Part shown: one piece after another, positions 36,901-51,500 of the stretch | How the letters are laid out: every line of letters starts with the position of its first letter | Position numbering within the stretch: the stretch's first letter is position 1 | Assembly: GCF_009870125.1 (NCBI RefSeq) | Contig: NC_046683.1 | Location: forward strand, 46,391,869 to 46,455,868 | Direction: 5' to 3' | Length of the DNA: 64,000 nt | Source of the DNA: Drosophila pseudoobscura | Taxonomy: Eukaryota > Arthropoda > Insecta > Diptera > Drosophilidae | Made by a program: the position numbers and the translations under genes | The notes under the pieces: generated by a model | The model's input: only the letters and a program-made list of their open reading frames with translations | What the model was told of the DNA's origin: nothing | Databases searched by the model: none

Positions 36901-39900
36901 CGCTGGCCCCGCTGCACGATCTCCGGCGGCGGTGGGTCGCCGTCCTTGGTCAGGGTCACGAACGAGAACTCCGCCTGCGATGCCCCGGCCACATTGTGAG
37001 CCTCCATGCGCATCTGATAGAGCGTCGACGGCTGCAGATTGGGCACCACAACGCGTCGCTGCGGTTTCAGGGCATTGGACACTGCAAAAGGAACGTCAAG
37101 GAATGAGATCAGCGAATAATCCATGGATATCAATCAGACACTCACCTAGCACCCACTCCGTTTCGGGATCGTCAGTCATGGCGCGGTACTGCAGCACAAA
37201 GTACATCAGGGGGCAGCCATTGTCCGGCCAGGTGTGGAGGCGGATAAGCACCGATGTGGAGTTGGGGGCCAGCAGACTCGTGGAGGCGGGCATGCCCGGG
37301 GCCTGGCCCTGGGTGCGCACGTGCAGCATGATGCTGGTGGGCGAGGTTCCTACTTTGTTCTGGGCGCTCAGGTGAATTTGGTAGGTGCTGCCGCAGACCA
37401 ATCCCTTCAGTTCGTGGCTGGAGGCGTGCCGCGAGAGCTGCATCTCGTCCGTGTTACCCGAGCCGCGGCGGTAGAACAGGGTGTATCCAGTGATGGGGGC
37501 GTTGCCGGTGAAGCCGCACTTCCAGTGCATCAGGATGCTGCTGGAGGTGGCGCTGGTCACATAGAGGACCGGAGCGGAGGGCGGCACCTGCACCACCAGC
37601 GTGTGGGTGAGGCGGTCCGTGCCAATGCCATTATCCACCTGACAGCTGTAGTTGCCCCCATCGGCCAGCTGGAGGTTGTTGATGATCAGATCGCCCGAGT
37701 CCAGCAGCTGGGAGTTGTGCAGGCCGCCTTGGCGGAGGGCCACGTCCGACTTGAACCACTCACGCTTGGGCTTGCCGACCGCCGTGCAGGGCAGCGTGAC
37801 TGTGGCGCGCCAGGGCCGTACTGCTGGGCCTCCGAAGGAGATGATCCTGGCCGGCACACGGTTGGTGGTTATCTGCGAGACTACCCTGGAGCTCTTACCC
37901 TCTCCCACGCGGGTGCTGGCCGTCACCCAGAACTGGTACTCCATGTGGGGATGCAGGCCCTTCGACTCGTAGAAGTGCTGCTGCGACGGCAGGCTCCGCT
38001 TCTCGTTGTTCAGCTCCTCCCGGCCATTGACCACACGCGTGTACAGACTGTACTTGGTGATGACTCCATTGGGTTCGGTGGGCGGCAGCCAGGAGATGTA
38101 CAGCGACTGCGTGGAGCTCACCACCACCTTGATGTCTGCCGGCGCCTCGGGTACATCCTCCTCGCTGTGACAGAACAGGGCCTTGGACACGGATCCGTCT
38201 CCCATGCGTGTGTGGGCCAGCACCTGGATGCTGTAGTTCGTGTACTTTCGCAGACCCGTCAGCACCATTGTCAGGGCCGTTGTCTTGCGGGACTCCACCT
38301 CGTCCTTGCTGGGCAGAATGTCGTCCATGATGGGCTCGAAGACCAGCTTGTAGCCCTGCAGTAGTCCGTTCGTGTGGTATATCGGGGGCGGCTGCCAGGA
38401 GACCTGCAGCGACTGCGAGGACAGGGCGGCACAGCGCACATCCTCCGGGGGACGACTGGGTACTGAAGCGGAGAAAGCATTGATATCTCTGAAAGACTGA
38501 GGGGATTCCAAGGACACTCACCATCTTCCATGGTCTGCGCAGCGCTTGGCTCGGAGAGGGGTCCAGGTCCCACCTGATTGAAGGCCTGCACCACGACGTT
38601 GTAGCGGGCAAACTTCGCCAGTCCGCTCAGTAGGAGCTCCCCGCTGCCACCATCGCCGTCGCCCGAAACGGAGGTGAAGTTGTAGGCCGTGTTCCCGGAG
38701 CTGGCCAGCTTGTAGCCCACATTGTAGCCCTGGATGTCGCCGTGTCGGAGCTCTGGCAGTGGAGCCACCCAGCTGATCAGGAGCTCGGTGGAGGACAGAG
38801 GTCTGGCGGAGAGATTAAGAGGCGGGCCCGCTGGGCGCTGCGGCTCGGTGCGGACAATCAGCTCCTGGCTGGGTGCACTGCGTCCAGCATTGCCCTCGGC
38901 TATAACCCTGAAGGCGTACTTCGTGGCCGGCTTCAGGTTCTCTATCAAAGCGTTAAACGAGGGCGGATCCTTGACCTCCAGCTGCTGCCACTGTTCCACG
39001 AACAATGCTGCTAGAGAGATAGATGGCAGAAAATATATCATAAATCTTTGTGAGGAAGTGCTGTGCCCTCTTACGATCGGCCTCCCGGTACTCCACCAGG
39101 TATTTGGAAACATCGCCTGTGCCCAGGGATTTGGGCTGCCACTTGAGGTTCACCGATCGACTGCTAATCATGGCCGCTTCCAGAACGCTGGGTGGCTGTG
39201 GCGGCTCTTGGACCTGCAACTGCACCAGCTGCTGATCGTTGCCGTACAGATTGCTGGCCCTGCAGAAATACGGCCCACTGTCGGTGGCGTCCACGGTGCG
39301 TATTTGGAGCTCCGCAGAGACTCCGTCCGGAGTGGCCTCCTGCTTGACGGATATCCTGGAAGCAATGATTAAACTGAGGCTCCCCATTACGTTTATAGGA
39401 GGACTGCACTCACTTGTAGTTGGTCGACGGGTTAAGGGTGTTCTTGCCAGAGCGCATCCACACGATGTTAATCGGCTTGTCGCCGCTCACGGCGCACTGC
39501 AGCAGCGCCGTGTCGCCCTTCTTCACGGTGACCGAGCGGGACGTGGAGGAGAAGTACGGCGAGGCTGCAGATGTGAGAGTCGAAGTTTAATCACCCTGTG
39601 GACCCAACACTCCCCCCCACACTCGGCAGATACTCACAGTTCACTTTCAGTTGTATGACCTTTCCGATGCCAGTGCCGATGCCATTGTTGGCTTGGCACA
39701 GATAGAATCCCTCCCGATCCTCCTTCACGTGCTGCAGCAGCAGCGACCCGTTGGCCAGGAGCTTGGTGAAGGGACGTTCCCGAACTTCCTCGTACTCTCC
39801 AGATTTGCTGCCTGCGAGCGGGTGAGAATGGGTGAAACTTTTGGCTATTGGGGGATCCCGCTCTGTGGGTGGTGGTCTCACCTGTGGCCTTCTTCCAGAC

Positions 39901-42900
39901 AATGCTGGGCGTGGGAACGCCCTGGGCCTGGCAGTGCAGCATAATGTGCCGATTACGCTCGACATTCGCGTCCGCCGGCTCGACAATCCAGCGCGGTGGC
40001 ACTACGGGGCGTATGGGTAATGTAATGCAATATGGTGGTTAATAGAGTTTCGAAAATTCGATCTGTATTCAAATGAAAAATGCTAGGACATATAGAAAGA
40101 GTAAAGGTTCTTAGAGATAGATAGATAGAGATATGGAGAGATATAGACAGAGACAGAATGAGAGAGAGAGAGAGAGGAAAAGTGAAGAGTTCTGGCAAAG
40201 TAAAAACGGCAGAAAATAATTTTGGTTTACGTTCTTTTGGATTTCCTTGTGCCTAGCACAAATGTAAAAACTTGGTAGAAAACTTGGTAGCATATAGAGT
40301 ATGGTATGTAGTAGGAGGAACTTTCAACTAATGTACAAAAGGATAGTTTGCTCGGGTGGTTGGTTTGCTTCAAAATCAAATACAAAATCAGTTTTCATAT
40401 GCAACTTAGTCAAAAATCGAAAAATGATAGAAGTCGATGCTTTTGTTTGTTTGTTGTTCATTATTTAAGATTATTTTATTAGGGGATATCCAAGGGAAAA
40501 TGATTTAACGTTTTAATGTGATTTGTTGGTGTGCAAGGATTTTTATTTTTATATTTATTTGAATTTAAAGTAGAATTTTAATTTTATTCACATTTAAGTT
40601 TTGTTATTTTCGCCCACGCTCTGTGCCTCGCTGTTCGTTGTTTGTGGGACAACAAATTCGCAAAAAAAGATTTAAATATATTCTGGTATATTTTGCGCAT
40701 AAATTAGAAAACAAAGGCATGCCAGAAGCGCAATGGAAAATTGAAAATGGAAAATATATTTGCATCGAAATTATGGAATTCGCAACAAAAAATGTAACGT
40801 TATGTGTGGGTTTTTATAGTAGTTTTGGACACGCAGCTAACAAAACACAGGCGAAACACGAAAAAAGCGAACCAATAAAACTGAAAATTCCACAAATAAT
40901 CTCCCCGATAGGCCACGCCTCCGCCCAGTGAGTGGTTTTTTGAAAATGTTCCATAAATCATGAGGCCAATGAAAATGTTTACTTAGCAGCTGCATTTAAT
41001 TGCCAGGCTTTTGTTTGTGCAGCGCTAACAAAATAACAAAAAATATTAATTAAAATTAAAGCCACACAAGGATCAAATATACGCGCAATAAATGAAATTA
41101 TCAGCTGGCCCCAGGGTCCAGCCAGGCATTAATTAAAAGCATTTCTGTTGATTTAATTTCTTTCTTTTTGTTTGTTTTTTTTTTTGGGTATTTTTGCAGA
41201 ATTCTTGTTGGCACGATACAAAGCGGGTTAGATATGATAATACTCGTATATTTCGAATGCGGGGGAAAAATCATTGCACACAACAACAGCAGTAGCAGCA
41301 GCAGCAGCAGCCGGAGCAACAGCAGCCTGGGAAATCAAGCATGGGGAAAACTGATAAAATAAATTAAATTTTGGATTTGTATTCGTCAAATGGATATACT
41401 TAATTGCCCCCTGGAAAAGCGCTTTGCGGAGCAATTTTTGGGTGTGGAAAGCATATAATCGTTCAACGGAAAACAAACTGAAAGCAGGGGCTTAAGAACG
41501 GAAGAGAGATAGCAAGCAACTCATAGATAAATGGAAATGAAAATTCATTTTGCACAGCAGTACGCGCATGCAAGGCAGTCGCCAGTCGGTAGTCGGTAGT
41601 CGGCAGTCGGCAGTATCGTATGCATCCTATGTACAGTTTGCATGCGGAAACAAAAAGTGCACTAGCTATGGGGTGGAACAGGAACAGGAACAGGAACAAA
41701 CAAACACTCATTCTAACTACATTAGCAAATACTGCGAAGCTTTAAATCTTATCTATTTATTTGGTTTTTTGTTTTGTTTCTTCTTTCATCTCGTTTTGTG
41801 GTTCTGTTCTTTTATTATCAGTGGTATGTATGGATGGTGTTTTTTTTTGCTCTGCAACAAGATTATGTTTATGCATTTGGGTACAGTCACTCGCACTAGC
41901 ACTAACAATCACACAGACGCAAGCACACGCACACACAAACGAGAGAGGAGAGAGAGTTAGAGCAATTAGAGTGACCAAAGCCGAATAGAAGCTTAAGCGC
42001 GTGTTTTGTGGCATCTTCGGGGGATTTGTAGCTCTTTCATTCTTTTTCAGCGTTTGCTTTGTTTCACTCGTTCGTTAATTAAGCACAGAACAGCACATCA
42101 AGGGATTTGGGGGATGGGTGAAAAAGGGAGAACGGAACAAAAATGAGCAGAACAAATGGAAGTTTTTGCATTTCTCCAGTATTTTCTAGATGCAGCAGCA
42201 ACAGCAGCAGCAGCGACAGAGCGATAGAGTGCGGCAGCGGCAGCGGCAGTAGCATCATCAACATCAGCAGCGACGGAGGCGAAGGCGAAGGCAAAAGGCG
42301 AAAGGCGAAAAGGCGGCAACCAAAAAATGTATGAAGCGAATAAAGCAAATGAATCTTAAAGCAGCTTATTTTCCATATTTATGCATGAGTATTTGTATAA
42401 ATTATAAATTACAGCGCATCACGAATGCAGTGCGCTCTCCAAACTCCCACAAACTCAATTTGAATGGGGGAGACTGGTGGAGTCCCCTTTTACATATTTT
42501 CGGTGCGAGAGCTGGATAGTGCACCTGTCGCGACTGTCGTTTAAGAAGCCACTCAAATGATATTCAGCAAATAAAAATATACATTATATAATACGAGTAC
42601 TGGATTATGTGTGTATGAATTTTATAAGGATTTTTTGTTTGTTTTGTTTCGGTTTTTGGTTTTTGGTTACGAAGCGCATAAGAAGCAGTGCAGTTAAACG
42701 GTTTACCTGGTGAGAGACTGTTGTCAAAAAACCCACAGCGTGCCAAAGCGACTTAAGGGTGGATGGACTCTTATACGTATTTGTTGATTAGTTTTGATGT
42801 TGGGTTTTTAAGCGGAGGGCAGGGCTTTCATTTAGTTATGATCGGGCTTTCGGGGCTTTCGGGAGTTTTTCTTTTGTGAGATTCAAAAAATCAAAGCACG

Positions 42901-45900
42901 TTCGGGCTCGGGCCCGGGCTAGAGCCAGAGCTGGTGGGGTGGGGCAGCGTTGAGCTGCCCCAAAAGCTTGTCAAAAGCTTAGTTTATTTAAAAATCAACC
43001 AAAAAAATATACATATCATCAAGAACGGAAAATAACCAGTAAGAAGCTTTTCTTGAATACATCAGCGGGAAAGCAAAAAGTTATTGAGGGGCAAGTGAAG
43101 ATCGCTTAGTTAATATTCGTGTATTGTGTGTGTGGATCGGATATGTTTTGGGGTTGGGGGTTGGGGGTTGGGCGTTGAGGTGGGCGTTCAGTGTGTTCAG
43201 TGTGTAACCTTGTACGCTACCTTTGACCTGCAACAGAGCTGTGTACTTGATCTCGGCCGCCGGATTCTTGGCCACGCACGTGTACTCCCCGGAGTGCGTG
43301 GCCGACAGCGACGGAATGCTCAGAAGCGAGCTGTACTGATCTAGCATGGTCACATTGGCCCCCAGCAGATCGGGCAGCGGCTCGCCGTCCTTCAGCCAGA
43401 TGAGCTTCAGGGGCGCGTCGCCCCGCGACACACCGCAGACGGTGCGAGTGCGCATGCCCTCGGCCAGGCCCTCCTGGAAGGCGAAGGGTTCTATGCTCGG
43501 CGGCACTGCAAGAGGAAAGATCATGCGAAACTGGTTAAGAATGGATCTGGATGAGGAGTCCACCACTGATGACTGCAGACACTGTTGAAACAGATGACGA
43601 ATCCTCGTTGATTCCCACGTTGCAACGCGCGATCGCTGTTCGGGTTTCATTTGCTTTTCGTTTGTGTGGAATTGGTTAATGAGTCGATTGGTATACGTAT
43701 TTGAAGATTGATTTACAGCTAAACCTTCGCAGTTTTGTTAACACATTTCGAATGAAAACGCTACTAAATGGTATTTATGTATGTATGTAGTATTTAGTAT
43801 GTAGTATGGTATTATCTCAGATATTTGTACAAACATTCCAAAGTCGAAACATCATTTACAGAGGAGAGAGTAAGGAGGAATATTTCAATGCATTTCAACG
43901 GGTGGTCTGCTTGTGTGTTTTTGTGATGAATCAAAGTGCATACGGAAAGAACTCAACTACTTGAAATTGCAACTAAACAGGATTACTGGTATATGGTATA
44001 TGGTATACGGTATACGGGATAACGGTAGGAGGCTGTCTCAGGCTGTGCTGAGAGTGCTCCGCCGGCTCATGTGTTTACCGTTGACCAGGAGGGCCTGAGA
44101 GTTCTCCACCTCGGCCGCCGAGTTCCGCACCACACAGGAGTAGTTACCGGTGTGGTCGCTGCCCAGGTTCTCGATGACTAGGATGCTGTTATACTGGTCC
44201 ACCTGCTTGACGGACATGTGCTGCGTGGGATCGATGGGGCGCCCGTCCTTGCGCCAGTTGATGGTCAGCGGCAGGTCGCCCTTCACCACGGAGCAGGTGA
44301 GCGAGGCGCGATCACCCATATTCAGCTGCAGGATGTTCGTTTGGAAGGGGCTAAGCTTCGGCGGCACTGCAAGGGATTCGGTCAAGCATTCGGTGAGCAC
44401 AAACGGAAGCAGAAGGAGTCAAATCAGAGCTGCTCGTCACCCGGACTTGGCCCAGGGGGCAAAAGGTTGCGAATTATGAAAATTTAATCAGCGTCGCGCT
44501 TCATTAGGGCGCGAATTCATTAACATTAACTCTGATGAAAAAAGGGACTCGACCCGACACTGTTTCTCCCTCTGCTTCCTTTTTTTCTTTTTTTTCCTTA
44601 TTTTTTTTTTTTAATTTACAAACTTTTAAGCTTAGATTATTGCGCATACTTAATTACAGTAGGACCAAAAAGTACACACACACCCAACCGAACAGAAGAC
44701 CGAAACAAAACAAAATTAAGCTGAACCAGAAGCAGAAAAAACCCGAATGGAACGGAAAAAGGTTGGCAAAAGGAAAGCCTGAAGCGCCATAGGAAACTAC
44801 TTAGTTTGCTGTTAATAATTAAAATGCAATTTTCACTTCGTTTCGTTTTGTTTCGTTTCGTTTCGTGGCCCGCCGCCGCCTGATGTCATCGCTGTGGAGA
44901 AAGCTGTGAAAGAAAACAACCTCGACCCGGTCTTCTTCTCTGTGCTTTCGTTGGGGGAACACAGGGCCCTCACATACGAGGAGGAGTGTACGAGTACTAA
45001 CCTATGACCGTCACCTCGCCGCTGCGCCGGGCACTGTGGCCCTGCTTGTTCCGGGCCCAGCACGTGTACACGCCGGAATCGGAGTTCTTCTGCACGGGAC
45101 TGATGGTCAGCGAGCCGTCCGGCTGCACACGCTGTCGTATGTCGTCGGGCAGCTCCCGGCCGCCGCGCTCCCAGTGGATCTCCTCGATGGGATACCCGGC
45201 CACGGGGCACTTCAGATTCAATGTTTCGCCGGAGACGGCGGTCACCTTTGGAATCAGACGAATGTACGGTAGACCTGTGACACAGAGAAAGACAGAAGGA
45301 GAGCAAATATTTCGAGAGAATGAGATGGTATGCAAATGCTTAACAGATTTGAGCGCACGTTGCTTTTTTAATAATTCAGTAAGCAACTACAACTACAACT
45401 ACAACTACAACTACAGCTTCAGTTGCAACTGCATTTGCGGAACAGCAAGGAGCAGTGAGCAAGGCGCCAGGAGCCACGAGTCGGGCAACCGGAAGCATTT
45501 CACAATGTAATATGCATATCCTGCCTCCCCATCCGCCCCTTCCCCTATGCCAAAACACTTTTCGGGAAACGTGGAAGGAAATAATGCAGCAAATGTCGGC
45601 CCTGGCGGCTGTCGAGGGAGTGTAAAATGGAAGTTGAAGTTGGGGTGGTAAAGGGATTGTGGTTCTGGATTCCTTGTGGATTCTATATATTTTTTTTCTG
45701 CAGAATATGCATAATTTTCGAGCATGTCATACGTGAGTCGTGTGGTTCGTGTCCCTGTCCCTGTCCCATGCCCTGATCATGTGGATGTGTATACCGGCGT
45801 GCATTGCACGGCGGGAGGAGATTTTTGTAATCACCGCCATTACCAAGTCGCGCAATCAGCGACATCGCAGGGCTCTAAACTAAATGATGATGGTGGGAGT

Positions 45901-48522
45901 GGGATTCACTCCCCTTTCTCCGGCTCCCAAAGGCAGACAATGTTCGTGGGGCATGCGGAAATTGTTAACAGACTTGTAAGTATGCAGAACTTTCTTTCCG
46001 TTTGATTATCAGGCTTAGCCGTTTCTCTTTTGAATCACTTTTGTCACATTACTGTCGGCAGAGTCGAACTTTCTTTTAAGTTTTTTGTTTTGTTTGTATT
46101 CTGCGGCGTTGTCCAGTAAAGATTCTATTTCATTATGATGAAGGAAAAGTGATTATCTGCACTTTGCCATCTGTTTTTTAAACTATTTATTTTCCAAGTT
46201 TTCCGTAATATTTTGTCTTGTAGAGCATTACAAATTCGCTGCTGGCTTCTACCAGAGTTTTCTTGACTTTATTTTTTAACTTTTCCACTGCAAAACTTTG
46301 TAAACATGGCGCAGTCTTTGCCGCTGCTGTCGTTTTGTGTTTGTGCTCCTCCTCCGCTCCTCGTCTCCTCTCTCGCTCTTGCTCTCCTCAATCCTCCCTC
46401 TTCCGTGCCTGGCAACGCCATTTTGTTTGCCTGGCGACACAAAAATATTTGATTTCTTGCAAAAACAAGGCAGATGGTGTGCGGGCAGTGCAGAGTGGGC
46501 CAAAAGCACTGCAGCCGAGAGACGAGAGCCGAGAGAACGGAGAGAGAGCCAAGAGCCATGTTCAACAAAAGTGTGCGCCTCGAACAACACTTCACTGCTG
46601 CAAGGGCACAAAGCAAAGATGGGGAGGCGGATTCTGGGGGACGTGGGACATGGGACACGGGACACGGGACATGGCAAACGTGTTGTAAAACAAAATCAAG
46701 CAAATGTAGGCGAATGCCAGAGCGAAAGAGGAGCGCTAGCCACGGCAGGAAAAACGTTTAAGTGCATGTGTAAAGTAGCTGCCCATGTTTGATATATGTT
46801 CGTGTACATATACCAGTATAAATTCGACTCAAGAGCGGGGCTTGAGTGCCGAACGGAGTCTGTACGAGTCGGATACATATTTTGAATATGTTATCTAATT
46901 ATTTATCATATTTTTGGGCGGAATCTGATCATGCCAATTCCCCATTAACATCTCTCACGACTAGCGATCAGATCATAGCCACAGCCTTGTCATATCAAAG
47001 GCCAATCAAAATATTCGCCTTCATAAACTCTTTAGTTCGTTTCTTTCCGAGAGAAGCAAGCACACTGAAGTCGAATACCTATGTACCATACATATATATA
47101 CATATGCATAAAAATAAATGTGCAGCAGAGGGCTTAAAGTGTGATGCGAGTACAACATACCATATATATTCAGGCGGGCCGCATGCTGCACTCGACCCGC
47201 ACGGTTTTCGGCTATGCAGGCGTACTCGCCGCCATCCTCGACCATGACGTGGCTTATGTTAACATGACTAATTACATCGCCATGCACTGTGATGTATTGT
47301 CCGATCATAAATCTGCAACGACAAAAAGAGAGTGGAGAAACAAAGGCGAGAGAACACATTAATATGGAGAGATTTTCAGCGGGTGCACGCGGCGTATGCG
47401 CAATGTGCGGGTTTTTAGAATTGTTTTCGTGTTGTTGTGCATATTTAAGCGACCCATCCCACACCCCTTGTGGGGTGCATGCACCACTGCACCCACTCGT
47501 CATCCTCAAGCTCAGGCCCGGGCACATTTGAAATGCAGCCTGACCCAAATCCTTTGGCCGTAGGCATCATTTTGTTTTCGTCGCCATGTTCGGGCCGTAA
47601 TGAAGGCTGTCAGATTGTCAGTCTGTCAGACGCTGGCCGCGCAGTCGGGGCTTAGCATAGTTTCTATATTGCTGTCAATGTCATGTGCCACGCCCACGCC
47701 TATACACACACACATACGGTTCTTCCACTCTTCCACTTCTTCCACTTAATGCGGCCGTTACGCTCCAGCGAAAATAATGAGAAAAAAAGGATTTCGTGAG
47801 ACGCTCAAGTTGGCATTAAGTTCTGTTCTGTTCGCTCGCTCGCTTGCTGGTTTGTTTGCCTGTTTCCTTGTCTGCCTGTCTGCCTGGGCTTCCTATTGGC
47901 ACAGACATTAATTACAGCCAACATTGTTACGCATACGCCATGTGGCACTTGAACAAACGGCGGCGTCTTGTGTGGGGGATTCGAATCTAAGCCACCCCCA
48001 GGCTCATTAGTTTGCGGCTCAGAGGCAACTTTTCAATTGGCATTACGGTTGGAGTTCGAGTAGCAGCTATAATACTCGTACTACTCGTAGCAACGTAGGG
48101 AAAGTAATTACAATTTTAATTAACTTTTGCAGCAGCCCCATCCGCTGCCTGTGGTGGGAGCTTATGAATGCATAAGCCTCGCCAGAGTGCAGCCCTTCGC
48201 CCGGCGATTTCTCTGCCAGAAAGCGGCCAAGTCAAACCGAAGCCGAAACCGAAAAATCTTTGCCGTTTTATGGAGTGGCGTGGAGTGGAGTGGCCAAGCT
48301 TGTAAAAACACCAGAAACTGAAACTGTAGTTAAATGAAAATGAAGCTGTGGCACACACAGACAGAGCGGGGCTGCTGCAGCACTTGAGCGCATTGAAACA
48401 ATGGCGGGGACAAAATTGCAACAAAGTTGCACACATCCGCATCCGCATCTGCACCCGTCCTGGCCGTACCGAGAGGGTCCTCATCCTCCAAAGGCTTAAA
48501 CGGCATTGCAGAAGTTTAAATG

Positions 48523-48560
<38 letters not shown>

Positions 48561-51500
48561 GGGCATAAAACGCTTTGGCTGCAACAATATAAACCTAATA
48601 GCTTGGCGCGGCTTTTGTGTGCTGTTTTAGCCTGATTGTTGTGTGCGTCCTCGCCCACGCCCCCCCGTCCGTCCGCCCGCTCTGTGGGCGGCTTAATGCC
48701 AGCCAACTAAAAAGGGAAACAAGGACAAGAATCCCTAGGTGCGACTTGGGGCAGAGGGAAAAGTTTTTGGTGGCAAAAGTTTCCGAAATTATGAATTTCA
48801 ATTTACGCGAATCGAGTTTGCACTTGGCCCAGTGGAAAAAGTGTGTGCTTGAGCCGGATTACGACGCTGGCGGTGGCTGGAAAAAGATCCCAATCACTTG
48901 AGTTTCCAGGCACAGATTAGGGCATCCTCTATCCTGTATCCTCTACGGGCATGGACGGTTTCGTGCCACAAATACATACGTACGTACAATATCTGCTTAA
49001 GAGCCTTCTCGTTTCGGCCGAAATTACACACAACATTTTCATAACGCCTGCAGTGGCAGACTAACGCATCGCATCACATCACGCATACACGCCTCCATCT
49101 TGGCAGCTCCAACGCCCGCCCAAACGGAAGGAAGGAAGAGGAGGAAGGGCAGGGGAGGCGGCAGGGAAGGCGGCAGCCACCGCCGCAGACAAACTTTTGA
49201 AAATGGCGTAAAATGAGCGTTTGAGTGCTGAGTTACCTCGTGCGCGCAATCATTTAATTTCCGCCCCAAGGCTCCTCCTTGCCGTCTGGCTCCTCGTAGA
49301 GCCTCTCCATCCGTCCTGCCTGCCTCCCTGCTGCCTGCTGCCTGTCTCCCTGTCTGCCTGTCTGTCTGCCACTCCGATTGCCTTCTGGTGGGTCTGTGTA
49401 TGTGTGTGTCTGCATTAAATAAATACACTTACCAAGTTGATATACCTTTAAACCGAATAATGTAAACCACTTAAAACTCGGCAATAACAACGCAAACGAG
49501 AAGCAACACAAAATTTATGCAGCATTGCGGAGCAGGCAAATTAGGTTGCCAGGCTCAGCTCGGCACGGCACGGCACGGCACGGCAGGATAATGCCTCCTT
49601 CAGGCATTATGTGTCAAAATTGTGTCGCTCAAATAACTTTTAAATTAAAGCCATCGGCGTCAACTCCGCACAAGTTTTCAAAAGCAAATTTTCACACCAC
49701 AGTGGTCGGAACAAATTTTTGTAATCAATTTTGCCTTGTGGTCAAGCCATCTTCCGGCTATGCCGGACACCAGCCATCCGCCTCATCCGCCCTACCATCC
49801 ATCGAGGTAGAAGAACAGGCCTCTCCTCGCCGCCTCCCAAGTCAAAAAATTCATGACAATGTCGTCGACAGCTTTAAGATGCAGTCCCAAGTGTTTTACA
49901 TGCATAAAATTTCGCATGCTTTTTATGGGGTCTTCAAGTGAAGTATTGAAGACCTGCAGCTATTGCTGGGCATGGTGGGTATAAGTCTTTATACTTGTTC
50001 ATAGAAGCGGTGGAATAGAGACTCATATTGCAGCTCAGAAAATCAGAGTATCAAGGACTTTAGAAACTAGACTTTAGAAGCTAGGTCGTTAAAGAAGGAG
50101 TGAGAAGGATCGATTTCTGCCAGGGTATTTCTCAGGCGACTCTGTTACCAGACTGCTATCCATTATCTCATCAAAGTGATAGCACTCTCGGCTGCTGCCC
50201 TCGACATATTGCATAAGTTTTAATTAAAATATTGCGCAGATGGGCGACGCAGGACAACAATCAGGACACGGCTGCCTGTCCCTTCGCCCCTTTTTGTTTC
50301 GTTCTGGATCGCATCACTAAGCTGGCGCCGAAGTCAGTGGCAAATGCAAATAAAAACTGATTTTGTTTGGTATGCGGGCAGTGCCACGGCCATGGCCTCT
50401 GCCCCTGCCACTGCCATTGTCACTGCCATGGCTACTGCTGCTGGTACGAGTATTTTTTAATCAACAACAGAAGTCAACAGTCGCCGAGTGAAAACTTTGA
50501 CTTGCAAATCATTACAGACGTAACTCAAACAATTAGTGGCAGCTGCCAACGAACTGCAAATGAAGTACGGATCCGGCTACAGACTGTCGCAAAGACAAAA
50601 AACAAAAACCAAAAAACAAAAAAACGAGTTGGACAGAGTGAGAAAGGGCGATAAAAATCGAATGAAATGCCGCTGACAATGTCGGAGAGACCGAATTGGC
50701 AATCAATTCAACTCGTATTTGTGTGTACCATAAGCAAACAAACTATTCCGTATTCCGTATTCGGTATTCCGCATTTTTCGAGTCTGAATCGATTCGGTTC
50801 TGCTCCCATACGATCCAGTCGACTCGACTCGACTCGATTTGATGCAAATGTCAATGTCATTAAGGCCTCGCTTAGAGGATTTAATACAATTGGCAGAGGG
50901 CCAACTAAAAATGCAATTAAATGCGTAGGCTATAGCCAGATCCATGGGAATCAAAGGCGGGCCAGGACGCTCTCGGCCAGGGCTTAATTAACAAATAGAA
51001 AGCCTGGCCAAAACCTTGGGCCAGACACAGTCACACAGTCGCACAGTGGTAGTGGCAATCCCGGGGTCCCACTAGAAGTGAATGAACGCTGAAGCAGACG
51101 ACGACGACGCCACCCAACTTTCCAGCCACCCGCCCACCTCTGTAGGCGCGGCAGTCGGCAGCCACTTTCCATATGTGTGTATATTTTTTTTATTTAAAAT
51201 ATCTGTGTGTGTGTGTGTGTTTTTTGAAAGGAAAATGCAAAAAAAGAAATGGGGGAAAAGCAGAAAATACACACAAGGACTGCACGACTGCAATAAATGC
51301 AACCACAGCCACAACCGCAGTAGGGTGCCGCAGTTGAGATAAATTTTTGTAGAGAACGCCCGCAGCGCTGCCATTGCCAAGCCCCCTTTAGCCCCACAGC
51401 CCCACATCCCCACCACAGACCATCCCCCTCGCTTCCCTCCCATGCAGTTTTCAACAAGTTCAATTACCTTCCGTTTGATGGCAGCGGAAATCCGTCCAGT

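Noticed and set aside
37234..38364. 376-codon open frame on the plus strand opposite Dscam2 FN3/Ig10 exon
   Set aside because: Mirror of a 1317-nt GC-rich coding exon; no family features.
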